Source: UBA8524 sp964215915
GTDB taxonomy: Bacteria > Bacteroidota > Bacteroidia > UBA8524
Direction: 5' to 3'
Length of the DNA: 64,000 bases
NCBI GenBank assembly: GCA_964215915.1
Contig: CAXPEB010000080.1
Coordinates: forward strand, 1 to 64,000
The notes beneath the pieces were generated by a model. It saw nothing but the letters and a program-made list of their open reading frames with translations, had not been told where the DNA came from and made no database searches. The position numbers were made by a program, and so were the translations under genes. Numbering within the stretch: the stretch's first letter is position 1; every line of letters begins with the position of its first letter. This document shows positions 1-8,306 of the stretch, one piece after another.

Positions 1-21
1 TACACGACGCTCTTCCGATCT
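1..21 (+). other. Illumina sequencing adapter remnant
   Basis: These bases match the 3' end of the Illumina TruSeq read-1 adapter, including the core ACGACGCTCTTCCGATCT that abuts the insert. Genuine sequence appears to begin at base 22. This is a library artefact left at a contig end, not biology. Confidence 0.96.
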
Positions 22-25
22 ATAA

Positions 26-45
26 TTTTTAGACTAATCTAAAAA
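26..45. terminator. AT-rich perfect hairpin after the first gene
   Basis: TTTTTAGA (26-33), loop CTAA, TCTAAAAA (38-45) form a perfect 8-bp stem. It lies 16 bases beyond the stop of the minus-strand lipoprotein gene. It could be a weak bidirectional terminator, but it is AT-only and lies against the adapter, so the call is tentative. Confidence 0.3.
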
Positions 46-60
46 TAGATTTTCATCCAT

Positions 61-1011
61 CTAATATCTATCACAATAAAAGAGTACGGGGTAAATATTG
101 AAAACGGCTTCGCCAAGCAGATAATAACGGTTACCGTCCGGGCTAAGGGCAATACTTTCCCCTTGTAGTTCAATGCTTCCGTATGGAAGCCTTTCCGGAA
201 CCTCTCCCATTACCTGCCGTATATCCGAGCCCGGTTCCCAGGTCCAGGTATAGATATCCGTATAATTCCGGATTACCAGTCGTCTGCTTTCCTCGTGATA
301 ATCCGCAGCATTTACATAGGTCATGGGCAAACTGCCGCAGTAGACCAGGCTTTCAAAACCGGTCCAGGAACCCGTTTCCGGAAGAGCGTATATGCGGGCT
401 CTTGCATCCTGCTTGCTGATGATAAACACATCTCCGCGTGTTTCGTCAACAAAAAGAGCTTCCGCATCACGGGGTCCGTCGGGGTAATACACGATCTTTT
501 CTTCAACACCCAGGTTCATGGTGATTTGTTTCCCTTCGTATTCCGGCAGGAAATCCGGTTCACGAAGCAGGTACAAGGAGATATTCTGCCTTTTGTTGAG
601 GTTGTCGCCTATATCCGCCACCAGGAGCATCGCTGAATCCATACCCGGCTCCCGGTAATAAGCCAGTTCTTCCCAATCGGTATTGAACCACGACGGGTCC
701 CGGAAGCGGCAGCGTACCCGCCCATCGGAAAGGTCAAGCAGGATCAGTTCGGGATCCTGCCCCGAATCATTGATCACCCACGCCAGTCCCGGGTATTTCC
801 GTGAACAAACCATTCCGGAACATTCCGGGATATTCTTAACCGTATCCACCGCCAAAGGAGAACCGGTCCAGTCGGAAGTATAAGGCAGCGATTGTGCGGC
901 ATATTCGGGCTCGACGGGCTCAAAACGTTCCCAGTAACCAGGCTCCTGTTGTGCCGGTGGTTCTTTGGCGCAGGAGGAGAATAACAAAGTGAAAAGCAAC
1001 AGGTATTTCAC
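61..1011 (-). CDS. Lipoprotein, beta-propeller-like, function unknown
   Basis: About 316 residues. The N-terminus reads as a lipoprotein signal, with the lipobox FSSC at about residues 11-14, so the mature protein is probably membrane-anchored. The body carries the motifs NDSG, DWEELA and DIGDN with evenly spaced hydrophobic strands, a pattern seen in secreted beta-propeller-like proteins that often carry WxNDSG and DWEDIA motifs. No catalytic signature is visible. I place the start at the GTG at 1011, because TATATTTC ends four bases before it and the signal peptide is then canonical; a GTG five codons upstream (1026) is the alternative. It is divergent from the M3 peptidase gene. Confidence 0.7.
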   Translation of the reverse strand: MKYLLLFTLLFSSCAKEPPAQQEPGYWERFEPVEPEYAAQSLPYTSDWTGSPLAVDTVKNIPECSGMVCSRKYPGLAWVINDSGQDPELILLDLSDGRVRCRFRDPSWFNTDWEELAYYREPGMDSAMLLVADIGDNLNKRQNISLYLLREPDFLPEYEGKQITMNLGVEEKIVYYPDGPRDAEALFVDETRGDVFIISKQDARARIYALPETGSWTGFESLVYCGSLPMTYVNAADYHEESRRLVIRNYTDIYTWTWEPGSDIRQVMGEVPERLPYGSIELQGESIALSPDGNRYYLLGEAVFNIYPVLFYCDRY

Positions 1012-1015
1012 GAAG

Positions 1016-1023
1016 GAAATATA
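1016..1023 (-). promoter_or_regulatory. -7 promoter box of the first lipoprotein gene
   Basis: On the minus strand TATATTTC matches TAnnTTTG at 7 of 8 positions and is followed by four bases (CTTC) and the GTG start at 1011. No clear -33 TTTG is seen. The four-base spacing recurs at other genes in the window. Confidence 0.35.
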
Positions 1024-1045
1024 CACAATTCAACCATTCGGGAGC

Positions 1046-1076
1046 TTGCGGCTTTCTCTTCCCTGAACTAGTTTCG
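1046..1076 (+). promoter_or_regulatory. Promoter of the M3 peptidase gene
   Basis: TTG at 1046-1048, a 20-base spacer and TAGTTTCG at 1069-1076 fit the Bacteroidota -33/-7 consensus with one mismatch in the -7 box. The ATG follows after four bases, so the transcript is predicted to start at or within a base or two of the start codon. Confidence 0.45.
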
Positions 1077-1080
1077 CGTC

Positions 1081-2784
1081 ATGTCAGAAACATCTCTTAT
1101 CCGTCTTCCGGAAGGTCAGATAAAATCATGGGAACAGCTCGAACCGCTTTTCCAGGCGCTTGAAGCATATCCATTTACCGATAAAGCATCGTTTGAAAGC
1201 TGGTTGAAGGCACTCAGCGACCTGGAAGGGTTTATCAGCGAAGACCTGGCCTGGCGTTATATCCGCATGACCTGCGACACCACCGACCAGGCTCTGGAAA
1301 AGGAATACCTGGATTTTGTTTCTGAAATACAGCCCAATATTGCTCCCTGGGAGGACAGGCTGAACAAAAAAATCAACGAATCTGAGTTTAAAAAAGAGCT
1401 TGAATCAAATGAGGCTTATCATATCTATTTCAGAAAGATAGAAAGAGACATTAAACTATTCCGTGAAGAAAACATTCCTTTATTTGTTGCCCTTCAAACC
1501 GACTCCCAAAAATACGGAAGCATCAGCGGTGCGATGACAGTAGAAATGGAAGGCAAGGAGCTCACCCTCCAACAGGCGGCCAATTACCTGAAGTCTTCCG
1601 ACCGGAACAAACGAAAGGAAGCGTTTGAAAAAATTCAGACACGACGCCTGCAGGACCGTGATGCGCTGGATGAATTGCTGGACAAACTTATCCTTAACCG
1701 GAACAAGGTAGCCCGCAACGCCGGGTATGCCAACTTCCGGGATTATATGCACGATTCGCTGGGAAGGTTTGACTATACGATTGAGGACTGTTTCCGCTTT
1801 CATGATGCCGTGGAACAGGTTCTGGTTCCGGTTAACCGTGAACTGGCTGAAAAAAGAAAAGAAGCCCTCGGCCTGGATACCCTTCGCCCCTGGGATATGG
1901 ATGTGGACCCGGAAGGCCGGGAAGCGCTCCATCCTTTTGACGACGGGAAAGACCTGGCAAACAAAACGATCAAAGCCTTCGGGAAACTGGACCCCTTCTT
2001 TGCACAGGTGATCGATACCATGCAACAAAAGGGACAACTCGACCTGGACAGCAGGAAGGGCAAAGCTCCGGGCGGATACAACTATCCGCTTGCAGTAACC
2101 GGCTATCCCTTTATTTTTATGAATGCCGCTTCTTCACACCGCGACCTGGAAACCATGGTACACGAAGGCGGCCACGCAATTCATTCGGTGCTGACCAAAG
2201 ACTTGCCCCTCCAGGCTTTCAAAGATTGTCCGAGCGAAGTAGCCGAACTGGCTTCCATGAGCATGGAGCTGATCAGTATGGATGTTTGGGAAGCCTTTTA
2301 CCCGAACCCCGATGACCTCAACCGGGCGCGAAGAGAACAGCTGGAGGGTGTGATCAAAACGCTCCCCTGGATCGCTACCGTGGATGCTTTCCAACATTGG
2401 TTATATACCCATGAAAACCATAGCTGGGAAGAAAGAAACGAGGCCTGGCTGTCCATCAGCAAACGTTTCGGAACCGGTTTGGTTGATTGGTCGGGATATG
2501 AGGAAGCCCAGCGCAATACCTGGCAAAAACAACTTCACATATACGAAGTCCCCTTCTATTATATTGAGTATGGCTTTGCCCAGTTGGGGGCCATCGGAAC
2601 ATGGAAAAATTACCTGGAGTCCGGACGAAGTGTTCAGGCCTATAAGGACGCCTTATCCTTAGGCTACACCCGCAGCATCCCGGATATCTATCAGACTGCC
2701 GGGGCACGTTTTGATTTTTCTCCGGAATATGTCAGCGGACTGTTTCGTTTTGTGCAGGATGAGCTTAGCGGGCTAGAAGTATGA
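1081..2784 (+). CDS. M3 family oligoendopeptidase (PepF-like)
   Basis: 567 residues, the usual size for M3-family zinc oligopeptidases, which cleave short peptides in the cytoplasm. The zinc motif HEGGH is at residues 361-365, and a Glu in the following ELASMSME stretch (about residue 389) is the likely third ligand. There is no signal peptide. The downstream FAA-hydrolase gene overlaps its stop by four bases (ATGA), so the two are probably translationally coupled. The -7 box just upstream leaves practically no leader. The family is clear; the substrate range cannot be read from sequence. Confidence 0.93.
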   Translation: MSETSLIRLPEGQIKSWEQLEPLFQALEAYPFTDKASFESWLKALSDLEGFISEDLAWRYIRMTCDTTDQALEKEYLDFVSEIQPNIAPWEDRLNKKINESEFKKELESNEAYHIYFRKIERDIKLFREENIPLFVALQTDSQKYGSISGAMTVEMEGKELTLQQAANYLKSSDRNKRKEAFEKIQTRRLQDRDALDELLDKLILNRNKVARNAGYANFRDYMHDSLGRFDYTIEDCFRFHDAVEQVLVPVNRELAEKRKEALGLDTLRPWDMDVDPEGREALHPFDDGKDLANKTIKAFGKLDPFFAQVIDTMQQKGQLDLDSRKGKAPGGYNYPLAVTGYPFIFMNAASSHRDLETMVHEGGHAIHSVLTKDLPLQAFKDCPSEVAELASMSMELISMDVWEAFYPNPDDLNRARREQLEGVIKTLPWIATVDAFQHWLYTHENHSWEERNEAWLSISKRFGTGLVDWSGYEEAQRNTWQKQLHIYEVPFYYIEYGFAQLGAIGTWKNYLESGRSVQAYKDALSLGYTRSIPDIYQTAGARFDFSPEYVSGLFRFVQDELSGLEV

Positions 2785-3392
2785 AGATTATCTGTGTAGG
2801 CAGAAATTACGCGGCACACGCCAGCGAACTCAAAAATGAAGTACCGGAAGAGCCGGTTATTTTTCTGAAACCCGACTCTTCCCTGCTCCGCCTGGGGCAA
2901 CCCTTTTTCCTTCCCGATCACCTGGGAGAGATTCACTATGAAGCCGAGTTGGTGGTACGTATCAACCGCAACGGAAAGCATATCGCACCCCGCTTTGCCA
3001 ATAAGTACTTTTCTGAGGTAGGTTTGGGTATTGATTTTACGGCCCGGAATAAACAGGCGGAATTAAAAAGCAAAGGGCTCCCCTGGGAGCTGGCAAAGAG
3101 CTTTGACGGCTCTGCTCTGGTGTCATCCTTTATTCCGCTTGATGAACTGCCTCCTTTTGAAAAGCTGCGGTTTTCACTGAAAAAAAACGAAGTGACTGCA
3201 CAGTCGGGATGTGCGGAAGGCATGCTTTTCGGTATTGATACCCTGATCTCTTTTGTGTCCCGATATTTTACCCTGAAAATGGGTGACCTGATATTTACCG
3301 GAACCCCGGCCGGGGTGGGACCTGTAGATAAAAACGATGAATTGAAAGGATACCTGGAGGATAGGGAGATGTTCGTATGCAAGGTGAAATGA
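2781..3392 (+). CDS. Fumarylacetoacetate hydrolase family protein
   Basis: 203 residues, the size of a single FAH catalytic domain as in YcgM/FAHD1-type enzymes. Visible family features are the start VGRNYAAHASEL, the conserved GIDFTARN and KSFDGSA segments, and FTGTPAGVGPV near the C-terminus. Metal-binding acids are expected in the EIHYEAELV segment. Members act as acylpyruvate hydrolases, oxaloacetate decarboxylases or isomerases of aromatic catabolism; the sequence does not separate these. The start codon overlaps the stop of the M3 peptidase gene. No aromatic-degradation genes are nearby, so a housekeeping acylpyruvase role is more likely. Confidence 0.9.
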   Translation: MKIICVGRNYAAHASELKNEVPEEPVIFLKPDSSLLRLGQPFFLPDHLGEIHYEAELVVRINRNGKHIAPRFANKYFSEVGLGIDFTARNKQAELKSKGLPWELAKSFDGSALVSSFIPLDELPPFEKLRFSLKKNEVTAQSGCAEGMLFGIDTLISFVSRYFTLKMGDLIFTGTPAGVGPVDKNDELKGYLEDREMFVCKVK

Positions 3393-3417
3393 ACCCGGAT
3401 ACATTCGGCTGATTTAT

Positions 3418-3425
3418 TAAGTTTG
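3418..3425 (+). promoter_or_regulatory. -7 promoter box of the M23 peptidase gene
   Basis: TAAGTTTG matches TAnnTTTG perfectly and ends four bases before the ATG at 3430. No convincing -33 TTTG is present at 18-20 bases upstream. Confidence 0.45.
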
Positions 3426-3429
3426 TGTT

Positions 3430-5097
3430 ATGGGGTGCAGGCAAAAGCTGTTTACGGTCCTTCTGATTATCAGCGCTGTCCGCCTGTATGCACAATCCCC
3501 CGAATTTCTGTTTCCGCTTGATACCACTGCCGTACTATCCGGTACTTTCGGAGAATTCCGCGGTTCTCATTTTCATGCAGGTATCGATATCAAAACCTTC
3601 GGCAAGGTAGGGCTTCCCGTCAGGGCGGCAGCCGACGGCTATGTTTCACGTATTAAGATCTCACCGTATGGATACGGTAAAGCCATTTACCTTACCCATG
3701 AGAACGGCCATACCACGGTATACGGGCACCTCAGTCGGTTTGAAACCGGATTGGAGGCCTATATCCGAAGAAAACAATATGCCCGGCACAGTTACAGCAT
3801 AGAAATTTTCCCGAAAAGAAATGAGTTCCGGATCAAAGCAGGCGACATCATTGCCTGGTCAGGGAATTCCGGAGGATCGTATGCTCCTCACCTGCATTTC
3901 GAGATCCGCGATTCACGCACCCAGGAAATTCTTGATCCCCTCTCCTTCTCACTTCCGGTGGTTGATACCCTGCCTCCTGTTCTCAATGCAGTTCAGGTAT
4001 GGAATAGAGATCGCTCGTACAAAGTCAGAACCGGTATCTATCCCAAAGTAGCCGAGCAGGAAGGAATTCATCCCGACACCCTCCATTTTTCTCTAACCAC
4101 GGGGATTTACGGGCTAGCCCTTTCCGCACGCGATTTTATGGTGGCCGATACGTCTAACACTCTAGGGATTTACAGCGTGGAGATTACCGAAGGAAGTCGG
4201 GAACATTACAAACGGGAATTCTCCAGGTTCAGTTTCAGTGACGGAAAATACATCCACCAGGTATCCTATTACGAACCCGATCTTCCGCCGATAGAGCTGT
4301 GCTTTACCGAAACCTGGCAACCGCACCGTATGGCAGATTATGACCAACAGGGTTGGTTTACTCTAAGCCAGGAAATACCCGAAAGGATATTCCGGGTCAG
4401 CCTGAAAGATGCATATGGAAATGAAACGGTACGTCACCTGGTTTTTCAATGGGAAAACCGCCCTCCCGGAAATTGGCCAATACCCGAGGCCGGAGACCAG
4501 GCAAAGCTGCTTTTCAAGGATGAAGTCACGCTAAGGCTGAAAGGAAGCAACCATTATATCGACTTCTTCCGTAACAGCCTCCTGGACTCTCTATGGGTAC
4601 ATGCCCGTATTGAAGCCGGTGGTTGTGATACACTGGTACTGCTACCCGAAGGGATCAATATCATGGAAAAATTCCGAATCGCTTACTCCCTTCCTCAAAA
4701 TCTACCCGCAGCCCCTGAAAAGCTCTGCCTTGCCCGCAAAACAGAGAACGGGAATGAGTATGTGGGAGGAGATATTTCCACGTCTTATATCCAGGCTTAT
4801 ACCCGGGAAACCGGTGCTTATTTTATGAGTTGCGATACGCTGGCGCCTGAAGTAGAATTGCTTCTGATCAACCGGGATTCCATCCTGGTAAGGGTAAAAG
4901 ATAATTTTTCAGGATTATACCGCTACAAAGCAAGCATGGATCAGCGTTGGTTTCTAATGGAATATGATCCGAAAAGCAACGAACTTTACGGCGATCTTTC
5001 CGGATATCCATCCGGAAGCAAACTGGATTTTCGATTGTTTGTTACTGACAACAGAGAAAATTCCTATACTTACCGCAAAACACTAATACTACCATGA
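3430..5097 (+). CDS. Secreted M23 (LytM) peptidase with beta-rich C-terminal region
   Basis: 555 residues with an N-terminal signal peptide (about residues 1-21, ending at YAQS). The M23 metallopeptidase domain spans roughly residues 35-175: HxH...D at HFHAGID (His47, Asp53), the GYG/YGHL segment, and the terminal HLHFEI motif (His154, His156). The first His-x3-Asp pair and the last HxH look intact, so it should be an active peptidoglycan endopeptidase or hydrolase. The remaining ~380 residues are beta-strand-rich and unrecognised, possibly substrate-binding Ig-like folds. It ends in a four-base overlap with the peroxiredoxin gene. Confidence 0.9.
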   Translation: MGCRQKLFTVLLIISAVRLYAQSPEFLFPLDTTAVLSGTFGEFRGSHFHAGIDIKTFGKVGLPVRAAADGYVSRIKISPYGYGKAIYLTHENGHTTVYGHLSRFETGLEAYIRRKQYARHSYSIEIFPKRNEFRIKAGDIIAWSGNSGGSYAPHLHFEIRDSRTQEILDPLSFSLPVVDTLPPVLNAVQVWNRDRSYKVRTGIYPKVAEQEGIHPDTLHFSLTTGIYGLALSARDFMVADTSNTLGIYSVEITEGSREHYKREFSRFSFSDGKYIHQVSYYEPDLPPIELCFTETWQPHRMADYDQQGWFTLSQEIPERIFRVSLKDAYGNETVRHLVFQWENRPPGNWPIPEAGDQAKLLFKDEVTLRLKGSNHYIDFFRNSLLDSLWVHARIEAGGCDTLVLLPEGINIMEKFRIAYSLPQNLPAAPEKLCLARKTENGNEYVGGDISTSYIQAYTRETGAYFMSCDTLAPEVELLLINRDSILVRVKDNFSGLYRYKASMDQRWFLMEYDPKSNELYGDLSGYPSGSKLDFRLFVTDNRENSYTYRKTLILP

Positions 5098-5546
5098 GTT
5101 TAAACACAGGAGATCAAGCCCCGGCTTTTACTGCCAGGAACCAAAACGGAGATGAGGTACGCCTCAGCGACTACAGTGGCAAAAAGCTCGTACTCTATTT
5201 TTACCCGAAAGACGACACTCCGGGATGTACGGCCGAAGCCTGCGACCTGCGTGATAATTACCACCGCTTTATTGAGCAGGGCTATGCTGTTCTGGGTGTA
5301 AGCCCCGATTCGGAAAAGAAGCATGTCAAATTCATCGAGAAGTATGAATTGCCTTTCGATTTGCTGGCGGACGAAGACCATTCCGTAGCCGAAGCCTTTG
5401 GAGTTTGGGTGGAAAAGAGCATGTACGGAAGGAAATATATGGGCATTGCCCGTACCACCTTCATCATAGACGAACAGGGAAAAATTGCTGAAGTCATCGA
5501 TAAAGTAAAGACCAAAGAGCACACCGCCCAGATCCTGAAGAGCTAG
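5094..5546 (+). CDS. bcp: Thioredoxin-dependent thiol peroxidase (BCP/PrxQ)
   Basis: 150 residues, typical for bacterioferritin comigratory protein. The active-site segment DDTPGCTAEACDLRD carries the peroxidatic Cys45 and the likely resolving Cys50, the PrxQ arrangement in one helix. The enzyme reduces hydroperoxides with electrons from thioredoxin; a thioredoxin gene lies at 10172. It overlaps the M23 gene by four bases. Its stop TAG shares the palindrome CTAG with the stop of the convergent Mur ligase gene. Confidence 0.96.
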   Translation: MSLNTGDQAPAFTARNQNGDEVRLSDYSGKKLVLYFYPKDDTPGCTAEACDLRDNYHRFIEQGYAVLGVSPDSEKKHVKFIEKYELPFDLLADEDHSVAEAFGVWVEKSMYGRKYMGIARTTFIIDEQGKIAEVIDKVKTKEHTAQILKS

Positions 5547-6913
5547 AATTCCAGGGGCATTCCCTCGAAAGTCCCCGAACTCATCAGAAGCAACACGGTC
5601 TTTTCCGATCCCCGGTACAAGGCACGCAGGTATTCGTGTAGCGCACCTGTTTCGGTAAGCACATGTACCGCTCCGCCAAATGCCTCGGCCACTTCTTCCG
5701 GCTCCAGCGCGGGTAGCTTTTTATGCGCCAATACGCGGGGAGAATAAAATACCAGGGCTTCATCGGCGTCTTGCAAGCAGTCTTTATACTGGTCCAGGAA
5801 ATTTTTCTGCAGGGAACTGAATGTATGCAGTTCAAAAGAGGCAATCAGTTTGTGTTCGGGGTATTGCTTTCTTACGGCTTCTGTGGTGGCTTTCAGTTTA
5901 CTGGGAGAATGTGCAAAATCGCGGTAGATAAGCCTCTTCCCTTCCTCTCCTATCTTTTCCAGGCGCCTGGCCGTGCCGGTAAACCGGGTCATGGCACGTA
6001 GAAAATCGGGAGGAGTTATATTCAGTTTTTCCGCCAGGATCATAGCTCCCGCCATATTCTGCAGATTATGTTCCCCAAACACCTGCATGGGATATGTTTC
6101 ACCTCCGAAAAAAACCTTTACCGTTCCATCTTGCACGGAATACTCCGGTGTGGAATAAGGTTTGGCTTCCAAACGCCCGCCTTTTTCTTCCACCAGTTCC
6201 CGAAGCACCGGGTCACCGGAATACCAGGCCAGCGTTGCTCCGTTTGGTAAAGTATCGATAAATTTCCCAAACTGTTCTACGTACATCTCCCAGCTCGGGA
6301 ACACGTTGATATGGTCCCAGGCAATGCCGGTAATTTGGGCATGATGTGCGTGATAGAACAGGAATTTCGGTCTTGGGTCCAGAACGGAATTCAGGTATTC
6401 GTCGCCTTCAATAACCATAAGGGGAGCATCGCTTAACCTCACCATGGTATCAAAACCCTCCAGTTGTGAACCCACCAGATAATCGAAATCCATACCCTGT
6501 TCTTTCAATACATGCATAAGCATGGCGGTAGTGGTGGTCTTACCGTGGCTGCCAGCTATTACTACCCGTAGTTTATCTGCTGCATGGGCATAAACATATT
6601 CGGGAAACGAGTAAACCTTAAGTCCGAGCTCCCGTGCCCGCTTCAATTCCGGGTTATCCGCCCTTGCATGCATTCCCAGTATCACCGCATCCAGTTCCGG
6701 GTGAATTCTTTCCGGGTACCACCCCATTTGGTCGGGTAATAGCCCCGCCTCCTTCAGCCGGGTATAACTGGGATCAGCAATCTCATCATCGCTACCGCTA
6801 ACCCTGTGTCCTAACTGGTGCAGGCACAGCGCCAGATTATGCATAACTGCCCCGCCTATGGAGATCAAATGAATCTGTTGTGGCATCTGCATGCAAAATA
6901 ATCCTTTTTCCAT
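5543..6913 (-). CDS. mpl: Mpl-like Mur ligase (UDP-MurNAc tripeptide ligase family)
   Basis: 456 residues with the three-domain Mur ligase plan. The N-terminal Rossmann domain contains ISIGGAVM and GSDDEI, the ATP loop is GSHGKTTTT at about residues 118-126, and the central domain includes EGDEY and AWDHINVF. Most similar in layout to Bacteroidota proteins related to Mpl, which reattach recycled murein tripeptide to UDP-MurNAc; MurC is the alternative, though MurC usually keeps GIGG at the start and lies in the mur cluster. The true start may be the Met at residue 10 (MPQQIHL). It is convergent with bcp and preceded by the terminator of the gene upstream. Confidence 0.85.
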   Translation of the reverse strand: MEKGLFCMQMPQQIHLISIGGAVMHNLALCLHQLGHRVSGSDDEIADPSYTRLKEAGLLPDQMGWYPERIHPELDAVILGMHARADNPELKRARELGLKVYSFPEYVYAHAADKLRVVIAGSHGKTTTTAMLMHVLKEQGMDFDYLVGSQLEGFDTMVRLSDAPLMVIEGDEYLNSVLDPRPKFLFYHAHHAQITGIAWDHINVFPSWEMYVEQFGKFIDTLPNGATLAWYSGDPVLRELVEEKGGRLEAKPYSTPEYSVQDGTVKVFFGGETYPMQVFGEHNLQNMAGAMILAEKLNITPPDFLRAMTRFTGTARRLEKIGEEGKRLIYRDFAHSPSKLKATTEAVRKQYPEHKLIASFELHTFSSLQKNFLDQYKDCLQDADEALVFYSPRVLAHKKLPALEPEEVAEAFGGAVHVLTETGALHEYLRALYRGSEKTVLLLMSSGTFEGMPLEF

Positions 6914-6920
6914 GCCCGGT

Positions 6921-6951
6921 AAAAAGAAAACCCCGCCGAAACGGCAGGGCT
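6921..6951 (-). terminator. Rho-independent terminator of the triple-repeat protein gene
   Basis: On the minus strand CCCTGCCG, loop TTT, CGGCGGGG followed by TTTTCTTTTT. The G-T pair leaves an 8-bp stem. It lies between the triple-repeat gene and the Mur ligase start, separating the two transcripts. Confidence 0.8.
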
Positions 6952-6976
6952 TTCCGGTAATATCTTTCCTACTGAA

Positions 6977-8155
6977 TTATTCCACATCGGTGCGGGCAGA
7001 ATACCAGGGGTCTACATAGCTAACGCTTTCGTGATGTTTCCCCGGCATGAGGTAAAGCAGTCCATCTTCCTTAACCACTTTGAAGGTCAGTTCGTGAACC
7101 CATCCGCGGTCTTCACCCCAAATCAGGGCTACCACTTTTCCGCTGGGGTCTACGCTTTCAATACTGTATCCGACGGGTGAATAGGCGTTTACCTTGTATT
7201 CAAAAGGATCGAGGCGGTGTTTTTTGAAATAGGACGGTGCGATATACAGGCGCATGTCTGTTTCGTACCCTTCCTTATTGTAAGCCATACGATCGAGCAG
7301 TTTCTCTACCAGTTCGGTCTTTTCATCTTTCTGAACGGTTTTGGTGACCTTATCCTCCACATTGGTCTCCACTTCGTACCAGGGATGGATATAGTTGTTG
7401 TCCGTATGTCCTTTGGGATACACATAGTACTTGCCCCCTTCTTTTACCACCTTGAAGGTCAGCTTATGGATCCATCCCTTGTCTTCTCCCCAGATATGGG
7501 CAACGATCTTGTCTCCATTCGTGCTAACAATCTCATACCCTTTAGGGCTATAGTAGTTGATTTTATAATCGTACTTATCGATCCGTTCCGTTTTGTAGAA
7601 AGAGGGAGCAATGTATTTACGGGCATCCGTTCCGAACTCATCGGAGCGATTCACCATATCGTCCAGCAGGTTCTCTACCACACGTTTGGCGCTGCTGTTA
7701 TCGGGAGAGTCTCCGGTTCCCGAATTATCGCCGATTTGGTCTTCCACATTGGTTTCCACTTTATACCAGGGATCGATATAACCGTACTCGGAGGGTTCTC
7801 TTCCCGGAAGCAGGTAATAATTCCCGCCGTCGTAGGTCACGATAAAATAAAGGCGGTGTACCCAGCTTTTGTCTTCCCCCCAGATCAGGCCGGTTACCAG
7901 CCCGTTACCGTGGTTCTTTTCCAGTTTTGAACCTTTTGGGTAATAAACATTTACGTTGTAATCCCCGGCTTTTACATCATGCACCTGCAGGTATGCCGGT
8001 GATATCAGTTCACTTACAGACATGGTTTTTCCGCTAACCATATCCTTCAATACTTTTTCCACCAGCTCATTCTGGCGACCCTCATTCTGTGCATTGGCAT
8101 TCAGTCCGGTGAGGGCGATCACGAATACCAGCATTGTCTTTACTAAATTTTTCAT
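6977..8155 (-). CDS. Secreted protein of three tandem WGED-type repeats, function unknown
   Basis: 392 residues from the ATG at 8155, whose product begins with a clear signal peptide ending at NANAQ; an upstream in-frame extension to 8356 lacks any such feature and runs through the preceding terminator. The mature protein is three copies of one ~110-residue domain, each starting with a helix like VEKLLDRM and ending in YxxPWYxVxTxVED. The shared core is IWGEDxxWxHxLxF followed by GxYYxxPG. I do not recognise the domain. No catalytic residues stand out; the conserved Trp, His and aromatics suggest binding. Linkers of about 10-15 residues separate copies. Confidence 0.8.
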   Translation of the reverse strand: MKNLVKTMLVFVIALTGLNANAQNEGRQNELVEKVLKDMVSGKTMSVSELISPAYLQVHDVKAGDYNVNVYYPKGSKLEKNHGNGLVTGLIWGEDKSWVHRLYFIVTYDGGNYYLLPGREPSEYGYIDPWYKVETNVEDQIGDNSGTGDSPDNSSAKRVVENLLDDMVNRSDEFGTDARKYIAPSFYKTERIDKYDYKINYYSPKGYEIVSTNGDKIVAHIWGEDKGWIHKLTFKVVKEGGKYYVYPKGHTDNNYIHPWYEVETNVEDKVTKTVQKDEKTELVEKLLDRMAYNKEGYETDMRLYIAPSYFKKHRLDPFEYKVNAYSPVGYSIESVDPSGKVVALIWGEDRGWVHELTFKVVKEDGLLYLMPGKHHESVSYVDPWYSARTDVE

Positions 8156-8254
8156 GGCTGTTGATTTTTGCTTATCAATCCCTGAAGCAAAGTTGAGGTA
8201 AACGCAGAAATCAAAAATCAGTATCGCTAGGTAGTTGGCGGCACGTAGGGATAC

Positions 8255-8280
8255 AAAAAAACCCGCACAAGGCGGGTTAA
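8255..8280 (-). terminator. Rho-independent terminator of the universal stress gene
   Basis: On the minus strand AACCCGC, loop CTTGT, GCGGGTT followed by a run of T. It sits 27 bases past the stop of the gene at 8307-9206. Confidence 0.88.
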
Positions 8281-8306
8281 AGGTCGTATGAAGGGATAAG
8301 TCTTTA

